Source: Qipengyuania sp.
GTDB lineage: Bacteria > Pseudomonadota > Alphaproteobacteria > Sphingomonadales > Sphingomonadaceae
Length of the DNA stretch: 64,000 bases
NCBI GenBank assembly: GCA_019745075.1
Contig: JAIETR010000005.1
Span: 53,889-117,888, forward strand
Direction: 5' to 3'
Shown here piece after piece: positions 17,768 through 26,950 of the stretch. The notes under the pieces were generated by a model. It was not told the origin of the DNA and did not search any database. It saw only the letters and a list, made by a program, of their open reading frames with translations. A program made the position numbers and the translations under genes. The number at the start of each line of letters is the position of its first letter. The stretch's first letter is position 1.

Positions 17768-19020
17768 GCGCGAATCCTTCCGTCGATCCGCCGGAAAATC
17801 GCCAAGGCCAGCAGGAGCAGACTTAGCGGCGCGAGCGACAAATAAAACGCCGCCTGACCGCCCAATGCTGCGAACATATGGCCGGTAACAAACGATCCTG
17901 TTGTGCCCCCCAAGGCCGAAAATACCACCAGCAACCCGGTCATCGCGGCGTGATCGGGCTTTGGCAGGGCGCTGAGCATCGCTGAATTGATGGCTGGATA
18001 GATGGGGGCAAGAAACAGTCCGATCAGAGGCAAGACCAATGCAGCTGCCGGGGCATTCGTCCATCCCATTTCGGGATCGGGCCGCAGCCCCTCGGCCAGG
18101 GGAAGGATCAGGATCATCAGCACGGCAACCCCGACCAGACAGGCGTTTACCAGCGGATACCAGCCGATCCGGGTGAGAATCGCGCTGGCGCCGAGGCGGC
18201 CGATCGCCAAAGAGGCGGCGAAGATACTAGCGGCCTGGATGCTCATGACGGCTGGCAGGTGCAAAACTTCGCGGTTGAAGGTTGGAAGCCAGCTGCCGAT
18301 CGCCTGCTCGACCAGGACATAGAGGAAAGCCGAGATCACATAGACCATTACCAGCGGCCGAGCGACAAGGAGCAGCATGGCATAGAAATCCTCCGCCGGG
18401 CGGCTCGCAGGCCGCACCGCTCCGCTCTCGTCAAGGGGAGTGATGGCCAGCAGCAGCACGATCCCCGCGCTGATCGCGCCAAGCAGCCAGTAGACGTCGA
18501 CCCAGTCCAAACCCTCGGGATCGAGAGGATCGATGAATGCGCCGAAAAGCCAATATCCGGACAATACGCCAACCATGAACATTCCTTCAATCAGATTGAG
18601 AATGCTGGCGTGGCGCGCGCTATCCTGGGCGATGAGACCGATGGTCGAGTAAACCGAAACCTTCACCAGTGCGAAAGCAATGCCGGTGACAGCGAACAAG
18701 ACCTTTATCGTGCCAAACGTGGGGAAGATGGGCACCAAAGCGCAGGTCAGCGCCACTGCGCCCGTCCCCAACATCATCGCCCTGCGATAGCCCAGCCGCG
18801 GCAGGAACGAGGCCACTACGAAAGATGTCACCGCGATCGGCAGGTCCTTGAACGCTTCGAGCAGCGCAGCGTCCACTTTGCTCTGCCCCATGGTAGCGAT
18901 CGCCTGGAGGATGACCGTGCCCACGCTGTTCAGAAGGATGCCGAACAGCATGTAGGTGAGAATCAGGGCTGCCAGAATCCGCACACGCTGCACCATCGAT
19001 CCAATCCCATCCCATTTCAT
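17764..19020 (-). CDS. MFS transporter, probable sugar transporter of the GH65 locus
   Basis: 418 residues from the ATG at 19020 ([19 protein letters not shown]); about 12 hydrophobic helices. Features such as the first-helix [20 protein letters not shown], the loop [13 protein letters not shown], and [38 protein letters not shown] recall the sugar MFS transporters that accompany TonB receptors in sphingomonads. It would move the sugar across the inner membrane. It is the last gene of the minus-strand sugar locus, 121 bp after the receptor, and its stop overlaps the end of the truncated methyltransferase. Codons before 19020 encode Pro/Arg-rich sequence and were left out. Confidence 0.8.
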   Translation of the reverse strand: MKWDGIGSMVQRVRILAALILTYMLFGILLNSVGTVILQAIATMGQSKVDAALLEAFKDLPIAVTSFVVASFLPRLGYRRAMMLGTGAVALTCALVPIFPTFGTIKVLFAVTGIAFALVKVSVYSTIGLIAQDSARHASILNLIEGMFMVGVLSGYWLFGAFIDPLDPEGLDWVDVYWLLGAISAGIVLLLAITPLDESGAVRPASRPAEDFYAMLLLVARPLVMVYVISAFLYVLVEQAIGSWLPTFNREVLHLPAVMSIQAASIFAASLAIGRLGASAILTRIGWYPLVNACLVGVAVLMILILPLAEGLRPDPEMGWTNAPAAALVLPLIGLFLAPIYPAINSAMLSALPKPDHAAMTGLLVVFSALGGTTGSFVTGHMFAALGGQAAFYLSLAPLSLLLLALAIFRRIDGRIRA

Positions 19021-19140
19021 TTGTCTATCGCGGGTTCCTCCCGCGGCAGCGCCGATTTCGTAATCGCTTCGGCGGAGGAAGAGCGGACCGGGCACCGCGG
19101 GCGGTCTGAGCACCCGGTCCGATTTCAGTCGGGTCTGCGA

Positions 19141-21447
19141 TCAGAAATCGTACCCGACGGAAAATAGGATCGATCGACCGAGAATCGGCCGGCCATTCGC
19201 TGACGAGGGGCTGCGCGGATCGCCCTCCGTCAGGCCACGCGAATTGAAGAGATTGTCTGCGTGGATTCGGCCGAACGCGCCGAATGGCGACTGGAGCTTG
19301 ATACCCATATCGACCTTGGTGAACCCCTTCAGCACCACCGTGTTCGCCAGATCACCAAATCGATCATCGACGATCGCGGCTGCACCGTAAAGATTCAGCC
19401 CCCAATCCCCGACCGCCACGTCGTAGCTCGGCGACAGGCGCAGCTGGAACCTGGGCTGGCGCAGGATGCGATTGCCTACAAGCGCAGGCGAGGGGATACC
19501 CCCGACCAGAGCCTGGGTCACCTTGGCATCCTGGTAAGTTGCGATCATCCCCAAGTTGAAATTGCCCAACATCAGCGCGGCGTCGAGCTCCACACCGGTC
19601 GAGCGCGTCCGGTATGAGGTTGGCGGAGTCACCGCGCCGACGACGCTGTCGAACGAACTATTGGTGTTGTGGAAGCCGGTGGCGAACAGGCGCAAGGTAT
19701 CGCCGCTGAATTTCAGGCCAAGTTCGGTCTGGCGGATCGCGTTCACACCCAGATTGTTCCCGCGGACATCGTCGAAGTCCGGGAACACGAAGCCGCTCGA
19801 ATAGCGGGCGAATATGCCCAACCGATCACTGAAGGCATAATTTGCTGCCGCCGTATAGGCCCAGTCGCTTGCCTTCACACGGGTGTTCATGTCCGTGGTT
19901 CCGTCGGGGTATCCCGGTCCCGAATCGAGCACATAATCCAGCGTCAGCCATTCGCGGCGCACGCCGGCGTCGATCCGCAGCTTGTCGGTCACCTCGAGTG
20001 AATCGGCGAGGTAGAGCGCGTTCGCTTGGGCGTCGCCTTGTGACCGGATTCCGTAGCGCCAGCAGCCCGAGCCCGAACCGGCCGCCTGGAGCGTGGCGCA
20101 CGTCGTTGCGGGGCTCAGAAAGTCGCCGTTCTGGACGTTTTGCATCGGCGTAAAATTGCCAAGCGTCCAGAAATCGTCGGACGAAAAGCGCGACAGGAAG
20201 AAGCCGGCAGTCAGCTCGTTTCGCCCTGCCCTCCAGGCAAGGCTCAGGTCGTTCGACAGTGACCTCAAATCCTTTTTGACCACCCAATGACCATAGTTCT
20301 GAACATAGTCGCTTCCGGCCAGCATCTGCCCGCCCGCGGTCTGCGCGGTCCCGCCCGGCAGCGCCGAAACCCGAACCGGAGCACCGTCAGGCACCAATCC
20401 GAAGGTGTCCGCGCTGCCGCTGGTGTATCCCAGATTGTCGCGGAGGCTCAACGCATCGGACAAATCCTGCTCAATCGTCAGGCCGGAGATGCTGCCCCGC
20501 CAGCCGCGGCCGTTGCGGAAATCGAATCGTTCCGTTGCACCTGCGGCGTTCACTTGCAGGGTCCGAAACCGCGTCGCATTGCCGAGCTGCGAGAAAGTGC
20601 CGAGATTATTGCCCGAAACCAGAGACATCGGCAAATACCACTGTCCCACGTCGTCTGTCCATCGAGTATAGGCGGAGATCTTGCCCGTGGCGTGACGATA
20701 AGTGATGTGCGCAGTGATCTGCTTGCCGCGCTCGGACTGGAACTGCGCATCGCGGATGCCCGGCGAAGTCGAGTAATAGCCGCCAATCATGTAATAAAGA
20801 CCGTTTCCGAGTGGACCGCTGACCACCGCGTCGATCTGATTCAGGCCGTAATCGGACATGGTATATTTGACCCGACCCCGGTTTTCGTCACCACCCTCTT
20901 TCAGGCGGAGATTGAGCGTCACGCCGGGCTCACCGCGACCGAACACAGCGTTGGGGCCCCCGCGCAGCGCTTCGACACTCGCGATTGTCTCATCGACCCG
21001 AATGATGGAACTCTGCTCGAAGAACGAGAGCATCGGCGTCCCGTAAATCGGAGCGCCCTGCAGTGCGATGGTCACGAAGGGGGCATCGCCACCACCGGGC
21101 AGGCCTCGCACGTCGATATTGGCGCCAGCCTTGCCGCCCGAGCTTTCGGCCCACACGCCTGGCACCAAAGCGAAGACCTCGGCAGTGCTCTTAGGCGCGG
21201 CGTTTACCAGGTCCTCGGCCGAAATCGTGGTGATGGCGAAGCTGGCGTCCTGTTTGCGGATCCCGCTGCCGCCGGCCGTGCCGGTGACAACTATGATGTT
21301 GGCCTCGTCCTCTGGGGACGCCGCGTCCTGCGGCTCCGTGCTGGCTCCCGCGGTCTGCCCCGATCGGGGCTCCCGTGCGATCGCCGGGCTTGCGAGGGTG
21401 CACACGGCTACAGATGCCATGAATGCCGATATACTGTTCGTTCTCAT
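19141..21447 (-). CDS. TonB-dependent receptor for a sugar
   Basis: 768 residues. Signal peptide MRTNSISAFMASVAVCTLASPAIA, a TonB-box-like NIIVVTGT segment, a plug domain (SAEDLVNAAPKSTAEVFALVPGVW, VDETIASVEALRGGPNAVFG-x-GEPGVTLNLRLK) and a 22-strand barrel ending in Phe (ILFSVGYDF). It would import a di- or oligosaccharide across the outer membrane. The ATG overlaps the stop of the GH65 fusion by 4 bp, indicating co-translation with the enzyme. The ligand is inferred from the neighbours. Confidence 0.9.
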   Translation of the reverse strand: MRTNSISAFMASVAVCTLASPAIAREPRSGQTAGASTEPQDAASPEDEANIIVVTGTAGGSGIRKQDASFAITTISAEDLVNAAPKSTAEVFALVPGVWAESSGGKAGANIDVRGLPGGGDAPFVTIALQGAPIYGTPMLSFFEQSSIIRVDETIASVEALRGGPNAVFGRGEPGVTLNLRLKEGGDENRGRVKYTMSDYGLNQIDAVVSGPLGNGLYYMIGGYYSTSPGIRDAQFQSERGKQITAHITYRHATGKISAYTRWTDDVGQWYLPMSLVSGNNLGTFSQLGNATRFRTLQVNAAGATERFDFRNGRGWRGSISGLTIEQDLSDALSLRDNLGYTSGSADTFGLVPDGAPVRVSALPGGTAQTAGGQMLAGSDYVQNYGHWVVKKDLRSLSNDLSLAWRAGRNELTAGFFLSRFSSDDFWTLGNFTPMQNVQNGDFLSPATTCATLQAAGSGSGCWRYGIRSQGDAQANALYLADSLEVTDKLRIDAGVRREWLTLDYVLDSGPGYPDGTTDMNTRVKASDWAYTAAANYAFSDRLGIFARYSSGFVFPDFDDVRGNNLGVNAIRQTELGLKFSGDTLRLFATGFHNTNSSFDSVVGAVTPPTSYRTRSTGVELDAALMLGNFNLGMIATYQDAKVTQALVGGIPSPALVGNRILRQPRFQLRLSPSYDVAVGDWGLNLYGAAAIVDDRFGDLANTVVLKGFTKVDMGIKLQSPFGAFGRIHADNLFNSRGLTEGDPRSPSSANGRPILGRSILFSVGYDF

Positions 21448-24400
21448 GTCTTCCTCCCATCGGAGCGCAGCTCCATCTTCTTGATTTCTGCAGGTTTGGG
21501 CCCTTCGCCCGCCGACCCGACGATATCGCTAAGGCCGATTGCGCCGATCTCGGGGAACACCCTCTCGGCCTCGGGGAGGAGCGCCGCGCTCCCCACCCCG
21601 ATAGACGCCATGCCGGCACTGCGGATGGCCGCAATGCCGGCACTCGCATCCTCGATTGCCACGCAGTTTTCGGGTGCGACACCGAGGGCTCGGGCGGTCT
21701 CGAGGAAAATCTCCGGGTCTGGCTTGCCCCGGCCGATGGTTGCGGAATCGGTTATGTGATCGAACCAGCGGGCGATGCCCAGACGTTCGACCAGGGCCGC
21801 TGCATTGCGGCTGGCCGATGCCAGACCGATCCTAAGCCCAGCCAGCCGGCAATTGCGGAGAAGCTCCGCAGCGCCGGGAAGGAGATCGGCGGGGGTGAAG
21901 TTTCTAATGAAGTCGACGTAATAGGCGTTCTTCTGCACCAGCAGCGCCTCGAACTCGGGGCTATCCAACTCAACCCCCGCCGCTTCCAGGATGCGACGCA
22001 GCGAATTGTGGCGGTCCACGCCCTTCAGGCCTTCGTTGACAGTGCGGTCGAAGGGGATCGCATGCTCGTCGGCAAGGCGCTTCCAGGCCTGAAAATGCCA
22101 TTCGGCCGTGTCGGTCAGAACCCCATCGAGATCGAAGATCACGGCTTTGGTCCGCGGCGGCGGCACGATGGCCGGGGCTCGGACGTCGAGTTCCACGGAG
22201 CGTCCGCGGTCCAAAAGTATCAGCGGTTTGCCTTCGAGCAGCGTATACCGGGTGGAAGCCGAACTCACGGCCACCTCGACGAGCCTTCCTTGCCACCGGA
22301 AACGGAAAGAATACCCCGGCCAACCGCTTGGGCACCGCGGCGCCAGCCAAAGCTGGTCGGCGCCCAGCCGGAGCCCGGCCCAGCCGCACACGAGCACCAG
22401 CCAGCTGCCCGCCATCGCCGCCATGTGCAAGCCGTGGTCCGTATTTCCGTGGAGATCGTCGAGATCGACGAGCGCTGTCTGCCGCCAATAACCGGCCGCC
22501 TTCTCATCCTGGCCGAGCCAGGATGCGCAGATCGCAAAGGCCGGCAAAGAGAGGGTGGAATCATGCGTCGTCAGTGGCTCGTAAAATTCCAGGTCGCGCT
22601 CGATCCGCGCGAGCGAAGCCTCGAGCCCCGCGGTGACATGGGCCTGCACCACGTCGCCTTGTTTCGAGATGCGATGACGAAACAGAACCATGGGGTGGAC
22701 CTGCATCAAGAGCGGCGCAGACCGATCCGCGCGCTGCGGACGCGCCGGCAGCAGCGGCTTGTCGAGGAAGGTGTCATCCTGCGGGTGAACCCCCAACGCG
22801 GGATCGATCGGCAGCCACATCACCCCGGCCGCACGGCGCCATTCGGCGGGCTCCGCAGAATCGATTCCAAGTCGTTCGGCGAATGAGCGGTGGAACTCGG
22901 GATCATCCACCGCGAGGCGTTCCAGCACCCCAGCCGCAAACAGCAGATGCCGCCGCGCCATGGCATTGGTGTAGAAATCATTGTCCACCAGAGCAGTGTA
23001 CTCGTCTGGCCCGGTCACGCCGTGGATGAGGAACGCCCCGCCTCGCCGCTCGCTGAAATGGCCCAGATCGAACCAGAGCCGCGCTGTTTCGACCAATAAT
23101 TCGGCCCCGCCATCGGCCAGGATCGATCGGTCGCCAGTGGCCCAATGATAGACCTCCAGCGCATAGGCAATCGCGGCGTTGACATGGTACTGCGCCGCGC
23201 CGGTAGGATAATGCGTGGAGCATTCCAGCCCCGCGATGGTCCGCCATGGAAACAGCGCGCCGCGCGGATGGCCGACCGCGCGTGCGTTGGCCCGCGCCTG
23301 ATCGAGCCGGCCAATACGCCAGACAAGGGCATTGCGCGCCACCTCGGGCGACGAGAGGGCGAGCATAGGAAGGACAAAGACCTCGTTGTCCCAGAACGAG
23401 TGACCCTCGTAGCCCTCGCCGGAAAGCCCCTTCGCCGCTGTGCCCAAGTCCGGGGTCCGGCTCGCCGACAGAAATACCTGGAGAATATTGTAGCGAAGCG
23501 CCACGGCCAAGGTGGGGTCGGCGGGTAGATCGAGTGCCATGCTCCGCCAAAACTCGCTCACCACACCCCGGTGGGCCTCGAACAGATTGTCGAGGCTCTC
23601 AGCACTGGCGCGCGCCTCAGCACCCATCTCATGGTTTGGCGCCTCAAGCCTAAGCTCGACGTGCCGATCGACTATCAGCGGCTCACGGGCCTTACATTTG
23701 CCCCGCGCAACGCGGTGCGCGTCCAGCGTGACGCCGGGCGTTGCGCACGACAACCGCTGGGCTGCGGTAAGACGCAGTTGTTGTTCCTGGCCCGCCGCGA
23801 ACCTCCACAGGCTCGCTTCCGCGATCGCCTGTTCTGCAACGGGGACAAAGCGAGCGCGCGCGCTGTTCCGCGGATCACCGACGTCCGCTCCGCCGGGTCG
23901 CGACATTTCGATTGGGAATTCGACCTCAACCTCGGCGGTGAAATCGACCAGGGTGATTTCATGCCGCTGAAGGCACAGCGCGCGGCCGAGGAGAGGAACA
24001 AAGCGCCAGGATGACAAGGCAATCCGGCGTCCGTCAGCCAACTGCCATACGGTATGCCGGCGCAACGAGGCCGTCCGCAGGTCAAGGTCGCATGTCGTGC
24101 TTACGATCGTCGTGGCCGTGAAATCGACCGGCTCCGCGTCGATCGCAATGCGGATGCCCGTAACACCGGGGCCAAGAAGCCTCGTGTCGGTGTGCTCGGC
24201 GAAGCCCGGAAAGCGCTCGTGATAGCTAAGCGGCAGGCGAACAAAGGCCCCGGCAAGAATAGTCGAATGCCCGTCGGGCCACTCTGGCGGCCCACCGCGC
24301 GTCCCCAAGATCCCGTTCGACAGCGAAAACAGGCTCGACGAGTGGCCCAGACGCGCGGGGTCGAATGCGCGTTCGGAAACGAGCCAATCCTGCTCCCGCC

Positions 24401-24473
24401 GCCGCGAGCGAAGTTCCACGCAAACTCTCCCGTCGAGCGGCCTTCTCGGCCTGCTCCCGACGACCAAATGCAA
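21444..24473 (-). CDS. Fusion of GH65 glycoside phosphorylase and beta-phosphoglucomutase-like HAD
   Basis: 1009 residues. Residues about 25-765 are a GH65 phosphorylase/hydrolase: N-terminal domain (WLVSERAFDPARLGHSSSLFSLSNGILGTRGG), the (alpha/alpha)6 core with GLSGEGYEGHSFWDNEVFVLPML and HGVTGPDEYTALVDNDFYTN, whose Glu is the family general acid. Residues 775-1009 are a beta-phosphoglucomutase-type HAD (FDLDGVLTDTAEWHFQAWK, GLKGVDRHNSL, GLASASRNA, GKPDPEIFL, AIEDASAGI). Together they could split an alpha-glucoside with phosphate to beta-glucose-1-phosphate and convert it to glucose-6-phosphate. The substrate (maltose, trehalose, kojibiose or nigerose) cannot be read from sequence. The start codon is uncertain by a few residues. 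Confidence 0.92.
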   Translation of the reverse strand: MHLVVGSRPRRPLDGRVCVELRSRRREQDWLVSERAFDPARLGHSSSLFSLSNGILGTRGGPPEWPDGHSTILAGAFVRLPLSYHERFPGFAEHTDTRLLGPGVTGIRIAIDAEPVDFTATTIVSTTCDLDLRTASLRRHTVWQLADGRRIALSSWRFVPLLGRALCLQRHEITLVDFTAEVEVEFPIEMSRPGGADVGDPRNSARARFVPVAEQAIAEASLWRFAAGQEQQLRLTAAQRLSCATPGVTLDAHRVARGKCKAREPLIVDRHVELRLEAPNHEMGAEARASAESLDNLFEAHRGVVSEFWRSMALDLPADPTLAVALRYNILQVFLSASRTPDLGTAAKGLSGEGYEGHSFWDNEVFVLPMLALSSPEVARNALVWRIGRLDQARANARAVGHPRGALFPWRTIAGLECSTHYPTGAAQYHVNAAIAYALEVYHWATGDRSILADGGAELLVETARLWFDLGHFSERRGGAFLIHGVTGPDEYTALVDNDFYTNAMARRHLLFAAGVLERLAVDDPEFHRSFAERLGIDSAEPAEWRRAAGVMWLPIDPALGVHPQDDTFLDKPLLPARPQRADRSAPLLMQVHPMVLFRHRISKQGDVVQAHVTAGLEASLARIERDLEFYEPLTTHDSTLSLPAFAICASWLGQDEKAAGYWRQTALVDLDDLHGNTDHGLHMAAMAGSWLVLVCGWAGLRLGADQLWLAPRCPSGWPGYSFRFRWQGRLVEVAVSSASTRYTLLEGKPLILLDRGRSVELDVRAPAIVPPPRTKAVIFDLDGVLTDTAEWHFQAWKRLADEHAIPFDRTVNEGLKGVDRHNSLRRILEAAGVELDSPEFEALLVQKNAYYVDFIRNFTPADLLPGAAELLRNCRLAGLRIGLASASRNAAALVERLGIARWFDHITDSATIGRGKPDPEIFLETARALGVAPENCVAIEDASAGIAAIRSAGMASIGVGSAALLPEAERVFPEIGAIGLSDIVGSAGEGPKPAEIKKMELRSDGRKT

Positions 24474-24481
24474 CCGTATGT

Positions 24482-24503
24482 TATCGATGTCAAGCTATCG
24501 ATA
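24482..24503. promoter_or_regulatory. Palindromic operator candidate for the sugar operon
   Basis: Perfect inverted repeat TATCGAT-N8-ATCGATA, only 9 bp upstream of the assigned GH65-HAD start and 48 bp downstream of the lacI stop. In a 78-bp gap that must hold the promoter, this is the best operator candidate for the adjacent LacI protein. Its closeness to the start suggests either that the true GTG/ATG is further in or that the site covers the transcription start. Confidence 0.5.
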
Positions 24504-24550
24504 CCATAAAGCCATACGAGGGCCATTTTGGATAAGCGGGAGCACCAAAT

Positions 24551-25510
24551 TCAGGTGGCGCGTACTACCAGGCGGACCGGCAGTAGCGTGGTTTCCGCAG
24601 CTTCACCTTGCACCATCGCCATCGCCTTGCGGGCAAGCTGACGCCCACCTTCGTGCCAATCCTGGTGAATGGTGGTGAGCGGCGGGGAAAACAGCTGCGC
24701 GCTGGCGGCATCGTCGAACCCGATGACCGAGACTTCCTCACTGACTCGCCTGCCGCGCTCGATCAAGGCACGAACCGCGCCCATGGCGATGGCATCGCAA
24801 GCGGCAAACACGGCGTCGAAATCTCTTCCATATGCCTCGATCGCGGTCCGCATGGCCTGATGCCCGCCGATGAAGGTGAAGTCGCTGGCGATGGCATCGA
24901 TCACACACCCGCCGCCCGCTGCAAATGCCTCGGCGAAGCCGTCAAGGCGATCAGCCGGCTCGGCGTGGCCCTGGTCGCCAAGGAAAATTGCCCGTCGCCG
25001 GCCCAGCTCCAGGAGGCGGAGCGCCGCCAGCCGCCCGCCCCCGACATTATCGCTTCCGACGACGACATGTCGTCCTTCGTCGCTGCGCGAGGATCCCCAT
25101 ACCACCAGCGGATGATTACAGCGATCGATCAAGGCCACCGCGTCGTTGCGAAAGCCCTGCCCGAGCAGAATCACCGCATCCACCGATGGCGGCAACCGCA
25201 TGAACTTTTCCGCGGTCAGCAGCATTGCGCTGAAATCGGCCTTCGACAACTCCTCGATGATCCCCCCAAGCAGCGACATGGGATAGGGGTCGCTGATCGG
25301 CCTTGCGGCACTGGGCTGCATCTCAATGACAACCGCGATGGTGCTGGTGCGCTGCTGCCGCAAGTTGCGGGCCGCATGATTCAGCTGATATCCCATGGTC
25401 TCGGCCGCCGCGACAATCCGCTGCCGGGTTTCCGCCTTTACCGTCCCGCCGCCGAGGGCTCGCGAGACGGTGATCGCCGAAACCCCGGCTTGGCGGGCGA
25501 TATCTTGCAT
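24551..25510 (-). CDS. LacI-family transcriptional regulator
   Basis: 319 residues from ATG 25510. N-terminal LacI helix-turn-helix MQDIARQAGVSAITVSRALGG and hinge RQRIVAAAETMGYQLNHAARNLR, then a periplasmic-binding-like sensor with STIAVVIEMQPSA, VVWGSSRS, VGSDNVGGGRLAALRLLELG, FAACDAIAMGAVRAL and VSVIGFDDAASAQLFSPPLTTI. It lies just upstream of the GH65-HAD gene on the same strand and most likely represses that operon until the sugar is present. The frame is open for about 40 more residues upstream, and a TTG start a few codons earlier is possible. Confidence 0.88.
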   Translation of the reverse strand: MQDIARQAGVSAITVSRALGGGTVKAETRQRIVAAAETMGYQLNHAARNLRQQRTSTIAVVIEMQPSAARPISDPYPMSLLGGIIEELSKADFSAMLLTAEKFMRLPPSVDAVILLGQGFRNDAVALIDRCNHPLVVWGSSRSDEGRHVVVGSDNVGGGRLAALRLLELGRRRAIFLGDQGHAEPADRLDGFAEAFAAGGGCVIDAIASDFTFIGGHQAMRTAIEAYGRDFDAVFAACDAIAMGAVRALIERGRRVSEEVSVIGFDDAASAQLFSPPLTTIHQDWHEGGRQLARKAMAMVQGEAAETTLLPVRLVVRAT

Positions 25511-25632
25511 GGTGACGCTGCGAGAGGAGCGCAAATTCAAGAGACTGACCGATCGGATGGGTTTGTTGAGCGCGAACCCGGATAGATTGGGGACCAATAG
25601 CGTAAACCCGGATTTGACCGGTCGCAAGCCTC

Positions 25633-25652
25633 GGCTGGTAGCGGAGGAGGGA
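25633..25652. mobile_element. Distal att-like copy of the tRNA-Met 3' end (copy A)
   Basis: GGCTGGTAGCGGAGGAGGGA is identical over 20 bp to 62534-62553, the 3' end of the intact tRNA-Met gene plus 3 bp beyond its CCA, in the same orientation. A tRNA 3'-end duplication is the usual scar of a tyrosine-integrase island. It sits between the lacI gene and the toxin-antitoxin pair. Confidence 0.75.
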
Positions 25653-25868
25653 TAGTTTTGGACCAGTTATGATATTGATATCAGGTAATAATAATTCAAA
25701 ATATGACTGCGATACCCATCGATATCCCCAAAATGGCCCTTTGAGATGAACAGCTCTAGCAGTCGGATAGCAGTCGGATGAACCGCAACAAGGCATTTGG
25801 GTGGTGAAGCCAAGATCTCGCGATACACTCAAGCATGTTGAAGGATCGCGCCGTTAAGCTTCAATGCC
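25653..25868. other. Non-coding segment with small repeats next to att copy A
   Basis: No credible gene. It contains a 14-bp palindrome TGATAT-TG-ATATCA (25670-25683) that could serve as a second LacI site, GCGATACCCATCGATATCCCC (about 25709-25729) resembling the GATACCCCC motifs near att copy B, and two tandem copies of TAGCAGTCGGA (25757-25778). CCAAAATGGCCCT at about 25729-25741 is the inverse of AGGGCCATTTTGG at about 24519-24531, so lacI is flanked by a short inverted repeat. Confidence 0.5.
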
Positions 25869-26384
25869 TCACCTCGCGCCTGTGCTTGCTTCGAGCGAAG
25901 CGGCAATGTCGAGAATCGAGCGCGCCAGCACCATCGGATCGTCCTTGGATGGCAAAAACCCCCGTCTTTGCCAGAAGGCGGCAGCTTCCTCGTCCACGGC
26001 GTTGACGATCAGCGCCCTGCCCCCGATCAGCGTTGCGCCTTCGACGCAGCGTTGGAGGGCGTGCTTGAGCAGGCCGCTGCCAATGCCCTGCCGGCGCCAT
26101 TCTACATCGGTCGCCAGTTGACCGAGCAACAGGCAAGGCAGTGGGTCGGGCGATTGCCCGGTGCGGATCGAACGCGGGAGGCTGGCGGGTACCACTGCGG
26201 TCGGCGCCAAGCCGTAGTAGCCCACCACCCTGCCCGCGTCGTGGACCACAATGACTGCCGTGAAGCCCTTCTTCTGGTTCGACAGCGCTCGAGCCCGGAG
26301 CCAGTTGTCAAGCGACGGCTTGTCGCAAGAGAACTGCGAGAGATCGTGCGCTTCGTTGAGCGGTTCGGGTGCGGAAATCGGCAC
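25869..26384 (-). CDS. GNAT-family acetyltransferase, probable toxin of a DUF1778/GNAT pair
   Basis: 171 residues with the small-toxin GNAT layout: FSCDKPSLDNWLRARALSNQ (the C-x2-L-D-x-W/F-L-x3-A motif), VVGYYGLAPTAV, LLGQLATDVEWRRQGIGSGLLKHALQR (acetyl-CoA loop R/Q-x-x-G-x-G) and FWQRRGFLPSKDDPMVLA. Toxins of this type acetylate the amino group of charged tRNA and stop translation. It lies 9 bp after the DUF1778 antitoxin, inside the short segment between the two tRNA-derived repeats, so it probably stabilises that element. Confidence 0.87.
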   Translation of the reverse strand: MPISAPEPLNEAHDLSQFSCDKPSLDNWLRARALSNQKKGFTAVIVVHDAGRVVGYYGLAPTAVVPASLPRSIRTGQSPDPLPCLLLGQLATDVEWRRQGIGSGLLKHALQRCVEGATLIGGRALIVNAVDEEAAAFWQRRGFLPSKDDPMVLARSILDIAASLEASTGAR

Positions 26385-26393
26385 CTGGCCCAG

Positions 26394-26690
26394 CTATTCG
26401 GCAGAGGTTTTGGTTTCCCAGGGTGCGGGCCGCTTGAGCAGCTCGACCATTTCAGGCACGGGTTTGGCCGGACGGTGCAGGAGATCGACAAAGGCGGCGA
26501 AGCCTTCCGGCGACATGCGGATGACCGTATTTTCCATGATCACTTCCTCGGCAGTCCGCACCGCCGCATCGCGCATGAATTCCGTGCGCGAACGCCCGCG
26601 CAGGCTGGCTGCGCGGTCGATGATCGCGATGTCGGCATCGGGAAGCCGCATTGAAAGCGGATGATCCTTGCGCAAGGTCGAGCGAGCCAC
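26394..26690 (-). CDS. DUF1778-family antitoxin
   Basis: 98 residues from GTG 26690, chosen because AAGGAG lies 7 bp upstream. The N-terminal ribbon-helix-helix segment (SMRLPDADIAIIDRAASLRGRSRTEFMRDAAVRTAEEVIME) is the DUF1778/TacA signature, and the C-terminal acidic/hydrophobic tail (FAAFVDLLHRPAKPVPEMVELLKRPAPWE) would bind the GNAT toxin. It precedes the toxin in one operon and should autorepress from the palindrome at 26724-26742. Confidence 0.87.
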   Translation of the reverse strand: MARSTLRKDHPLSMRLPDADIAIIDRAASLRGRSRTEFMRDAAVRTAEEVIMENTVIRMSPEGFAAFVDLLHRPAKPVPEMVELLKRPAPWETKTSAE

Positions 26691-26723
26691 GGTTGTTCTC
26701 CTTGGCGGCACCGATAGACGATT

Positions 26724-26742
26724 GTATCGCATTTTGCAATAC
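26724..26742. promoter_or_regulatory. Operator candidate of the toxin-antitoxin operon
   Basis: GTATCGCA-TTT-TGCAATAC: 8-bp arms with one mismatch, 34 bp upstream of the antitoxin GTG. Position and symmetry suit binding by the ribbon-helix-helix antitoxin. Confidence 0.55.
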
Positions 26743-26950
26743 GGAATCAGAGAACGTAACTGGCTACCGATCGGTGACGATGCCCCGGTAAACCCTGGGC
26801 TACTCCATGCATGGCCAACCATGGCAGTCCATTTGCTTCAGGTCTGATCATGGGGTCCATGGCCCATAGTGATACTCGCCGCGAACTCGCGATAGCCCCC
26901 TGAAGCATCGAATGCCTGACCGACACACGACGTGACGCAGCGGGGCCCAT

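Noticed and set aside
24519..25741. lacI flanked by a 13-bp inverted repeat (AGGGCCATTTTGG) as an insertion element
   Set aside because: No transposase or target duplication is seen and the repeat is short; mentioned only as a sequence feature.
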